In this document: piece by piece, positions 59,161-61,797 of the stretch
How the letters are laid out: every line of letters begins with the position of its first letter
How positions within the stretch are numbered: the first letter of the stretch is position 1
DNA from: Christensenella sp. UBA1750
Lineage (GTDB): Bacteria; Bacillota; Clostridia; Christensenellales; UBA1750
Direction of reading: 5' to 3'
Length of the DNA: 61,797 nt
NCBI GenBank assembly: GCA_002315655.1
Contig: DCHO01000049.1
Span: 1-61,797, forward strand
Position numbers and translations under genes: made by a program
The notes under the pieces: model-generated
What the model saw: only the letters and a program-made list of their open reading frames with translations
The model's database searches: none
Told to the model about the DNA's origin: nothing

Positions 59161-59694
59161 ATGAAGACAATAAAACCATTTGAGAAAAAGATTTGGTTAT
59201 CTTCTCCGACAATGCACGGAAAGGAAATTGAATTCGTTACCGATGCCATTGATAAGAATTGGGTGACGACAGCCGGCGAAAACATCAATGATGTCGAGGA
59301 CACTATTACAAAAATTGTCGGTTGCAAATACGCAGTTGGACTTTCCTGCGGCACATCTGCACTTCATCTTTGCATGAAGCTTGCCGGAGTTAAGCCGGAA
59401 GATCTGGTCTTTACCTCCGACACCACTTTCGATGCAACTGTCAACCCCATCACGTATGAAGGCGGTGTCCCTGTTTTCATCGACACCGAATACGATACAT
59501 GGAATATGGACCCGGTGGCGTTAGAAAAGGCGTTTGAAATATATCCACAGGTTAAAGTCGTTGTTGTTGCCAATCTGTATGGCACTCCTGCAAAGCTGGA
59601 TGAAATTGTTGCCATCTGTAAAAAGCATGGAGCAATTTTGATCGAAGATGCCGCTGAATCACTCGGTGCTACATACAAATGCTTGCAGAGCTGA
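59161..59694 (+). pseudogene. DegT/DnrJ/EryC1 aminotransferase, 3' truncated
   Basis: A 177-aa fragment; full DegT proteins are about 370-400 aa. It has the typical opening KKIWLSSPTMHGKEIEFV, the CGTSALHLCMKLAG loop and the PLP-ring Asp region IEDAAESLGATYK, then breaks at once. The PLP-binding lysine and the rest are missing. ATG 59161 has GGAG upstream. These enzymes make aminosugars for surface polysaccharides; this copy cannot be active. Confidence 0.85.
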
Positions 59695-60194
59695 GAACAC
59701 CGGACAAGCAAAAGCTATGGAGTCAGGTGCTATACGGCTACAACGCAGGAAATGAAGATATTGTGGTAATCGCTTTGTCACAGATCGGCAATGTGGGCGG
59801 TGGACCGTACTGGAGTTGGTACGGCTTTAACTCCCGTGTGGAGTGGTGTGCCTGCTTTGTTTCTTGGTGTGCAAATGAAGCCGGATATATTGAGATCGGT
59901 GTGATTCCGAAATTTGCCGGATGCTGCAACGGCGTTGATTGGTTCAAAGATCGTGGTCAGTTCCAGGATAACTCCTATACGCCGAATCCCGGAGATATAA
60001 TCTTTTTCGATTGGGACAGCCCGAATGGTTCATCCGGTCCGCAAGACGGACTGGCAGATCATGTCGGTATTGTCGAAAAGGTTGAGAACGGTATCGTTTA
60101 CACAGTCGAAGGAAACACAAGCGACAGTTGCAGAGAACGGCAATATTCTGTTGGGTATTATGAGATACTTGGCTATGGATTGCCGAGCTATTGA
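59679..60194 (+). CDS. CHAP-domain amidase fragment
   Basis: About 171 aa; it starts inside the aminotransferase fragment without a ribosome site, so the true N-terminus is missing. The sequence is a complete-looking CHAP domain: catalytic Cys in EWCACFVSWC, DHVGIV His motif, and YTVEGNTSD. Very similar domains occur in large peptidoglycan hydrolases of clostridial conjugative elements. The break is near 59680-59684, where both genes are cut. Confidence 0.75.
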   Translation: MLAELRTPDKQKLWSQVLYGYNAGNEDIVVIALSQIGNVGGGPYWSWYGFNSRVEWCACFVSWCANEAGYIEIGVIPKFAGCCNGVDWFKDRGQFQDNSYTPNPGDIIFFDWDSPNGSSGPQDGLADHVGIVEKVENGIVYTVEGNTSDSCRERQYSVGYYEILGYGLPSY

Positions 60195-60278
60195 GCGATT
60201 TTTGTTGAAAATATAGAGGTTACAAGAAAAATTAAATAAAATGTTACAGAAACCCATTTGAATGATGTGCGGAACAAC

Positions 60279-60307
60279 TTGATTTTTGCGTGTGAATGTG
60301 CTATAAT
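60279..60307 (+). promoter_or_regulatory. sigma-A promoter of the ATPase/nuclease gene
   Basis: TTGATT (60279-60284), a 17-nt spacer ending TGC and TATAAT (60302-60307). Confidence 0.75.
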
Positions 60308-60372
60308 GCTATTAGAATAGGTTTACTGTATCTAATGGCAAACGAGAAGGGCTTTGAAAGGAGCGTTTATAT

Positions 60373-61797
60373 ATGACATCACTAAAAAAACTTCCGGTAG
60401 GGATTGAGGACTTTTCGGAAATCACGAACGGACGCTATTATTATGTGGATAAGACTGCGTTCATTCGGGATTTGGCGTTAAATCACGACAAGGTCAACCT
60501 GATTACCCGTCCGAGAAGATTCGGCAAAACCCTCAATATGAATATGCTCGAAACCTTCTTTGCCATTGGTGGCGACAAGACGGCTTTTGACGGTCTTGAA
60601 ATCTCAAAGGATAAGGATTTCTGCAATACCTACATGGGAAAATATCCGGTTATCTCTATCAGCTTAAAAGAACTCGACGGTCTTTCTTTTGAGAGCGCTT
60701 TCAAATTGGTAAAAAACTATATTGCTGATGAAGCAGGAAAATTTCTTTTCCTTGCTGATAGTGATAAACTTGATGCAAAAGATAAAGCAGATTTTCAGGC
60801 GTTGTTGCTCAAAGATGAATTCGGAGTGTCCATGATGGACGATGCAGCATTAAAAACAAGCTTGAAATTTCTGTGCGGTCTGCTTTATAAGCATTATGGT
60901 GTCAAACCGATTTTGCTGATAGATGAATACGATGTTCCTTTGGATAAGGCAAATCAGCATGGCTATTATGACGAAATGGTGGATTTGATCCGCAAGCTGT
61001 TCGGAAACGCTCTGAAGACGAATATAGATCTTGAATTTGCGGTTTTGACCGGATGCCTTAGAATTTCCAAAGAGAGTATTTTCACCGGACTTAATAACTT
61101 CTCTGTTTTTCCTGTCAATGAGCCAACATTTTCTGATTATTTCGGCTTTACTGACAAGGAAGTTCGGGATATGCTTGAATATTTCAATTTCACAGACTTG
61201 TATCCCATGTTAAAGGAGTGGTATGACGGTTATCATTTCGGAGATACCGAAATCTATTGCCCGTGGGACATTATCAAATATTGTTCTGATTTGCTGAGAT
61301 TACAGCAGAGAAAAGCGGATGCTACTCTTGAACCCAAAAACTATTGGATCAATACCAGCGAGAATACCGTTATCAGACAGTTGATCGTTCAATCTGATGA
61401 ACAGACAAAAGAAGATATAGAGAAGCTGATTGCGGGCGAATCCTTGCAGAAGGAAATCAATGAATCTCTCACTTACAGCGACATCAATAAGGACGAAACA
61501 AGCATTTGGAGTTTGATGCTTGCAACCGGGTATTTGACCTTTGATTCTTATTCTGGACATACTTATTCCATAAGAATCCCGAATACTGAAATCCGCAGTA
61601 TCTTTGCCGAACAGGTCATGAAATGGTTTAATGACGAAACCGGGAAAGAGCCGGAACGAATTGAGGTACTATGTTCCGCTGTTGAAAATGGAGATGCACA
61701 GGGCTTTGAAAAAAGCTTTTCGGATTATCTTCTTGACACTATCAGCATCCGTGACACGAGTGTACGCAAGTTGAGAAAAGAAAACTTCTATCATGGA
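60373..61797 (+). CDS. AAA-ATPase-like / PD-(D/E)XK nuclease-like protein, 3' partial
   Basis: 475 codons are open to the window edge with no stop. It opens LPVGIEDFSEI and NGRYYYVDKT, followed by RPRRFGKTLNMNML, a Walker A-like motif, and ILLIDEYDVPLDKA (Walker B). This is the AAA-ATPase_like family (PF09820 type); its C-terminal PD-(D/E)XK nuclease domain normally lies further on and is mostly outside the window. These proteins are abundant in gut Firmicutes and Bacteroidetes and often sit in mobile DNA. GAAAGGAG precedes the ATG. Confidence 0.88.
   Translation, partial: MTSLKKLPVGIEDFSEITNGRYYYVDKTAFIRDLALNHDKVNLITRPRRFGKTLNMNMLETFFAIGGDKTAFDGLEISKDKDFCNTYMGKYPVISISLKELDGLSFESAFKLVKNYIADEAGKFLFLADSDKLDAKDKADFQALLLKDEFGVSMMDDAALKTSLKFLCGLLYKHYGVKPILLIDEYDVPLDKANQHGYYDEMVDLIRKLFGNALKTNIDLEFAVLTGCLRISKESIFTGLNNFSVFPVNEPTFSDYFGFTDKEVRDMLEYFNFTDLYPMLKEWYDGYHFGDTEIYCPWDIIKYCSDLLRLQQRKADATLEPKNYWINTSENTVIRQLIVQSDEQTKEDIEKLIAGESLQKEINESLTYSDINKDETSIWSLMLATGYLTFDSYSGHTYSIRIPNTEIRSIFAEQVMKWFNDETGKEPERIEVLCSAVENGDAQGFEKSFSDYLLDTISIRDTSVRKLRKENFYHG

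Overview
The window looks like chromosome of a spore-forming clostridial Bacillota species, probably a gut Clostridia lineage with moderately high GC. The evidence is: a spoIIIA run, gpr and spoIIP; Firmicutes-type division genes (sepF, ylmG, ylmH, divIVA, minDE); RicT, DarA and RqcH; a clostridial 2[4Fe-4S] ferredoxin; consensus sigma-A promoters; and AGGAGG-type ribosome binding sites with several TTG/GTG starts. No rRNA, tRNA, CRISPR array, insertion sequence or origin was seen.

Layout. 1-4.5 kb: a cysteine-rich 68-aa protein on the minus strand, then a LUD-domain protein, two GNAT acetyltransferases and a GH78-like glycosidase. 4.5-9.7 kb: minDE, the c-di-AMP receptor darA, holB, ricT with a long disordered tail, a TIM-barrel sugar-phosphate isomerase-like protein and ferredoxin. 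10-20 kb: a large secreted SpoIID protein with eight SH3-like repeats, trmN6, a SpoVB-type flippase, a YabN/MazG protein, HU, an RluA-type pseudouridine synthase, an AlkZ-related protein, then a degenerate RsbW-like protein beside a SigB/F/G-class sigma factor. 20-26 kb: HlyD-like protein, yggS, sepF, ylmG, ylmH, divIVA, lspA and an RluD-type synthase, the classic Gram-positive division neighbourhood. 26-32 kb: small proteins, then a minus-strand block of rqcH, a P-loop kinase-like protein, a MATE pump, an unknown protein and an ECF S component with a structured leader. 32-37 kb: a polar amino-acid ABC system (ATPase with an extra C-terminal domain, plus a binding-protein/permease fusion), a carboxylesterase and a ThuA-like protein.

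37.5-43.4 kb is a minus-strand histidine operon read hisZ-hisG-hisD-hisB-hisA-hisF/I/E. It has a perfect -35/-10 promoter and an inverted repeat in the leader; hisH and hisC are not in it. 43.5-51.7 kb: a DacF-like D,D-carboxypeptidase, a two-component system overlapping a GerMN lipoprotein, a frameshifted HAD hydrolase, a second GerMN protein and holA. 51.8-58.9 kb: eutH alone, rpsT, gpr, spoIIP, murI and spoIIIAA-AE.

At about 58.88 kb spoIIIAE loses its conserved 3' end and the DNA becomes visibly AT-richer. What follows is a mosaic: a non-coding stretch, a DegT aminotransferase cut before its PLP lysine, a CHAP amidase fragment joined directly to it, and an AAA-ATPase/PD-(D/E)XK-type protein running off the window. 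This is the clearest foreign or rearranged segment. It is either a mobile element inside a mother-cell sporulation gene or an assembly chimera. Other points of interest are the non-kinase RsbW-like protein, the uncharacterised C-terminal domain on the ABC ATPase, the ECF leader RNA and the MtrAB-LpqB-like two-component/GerMN module.
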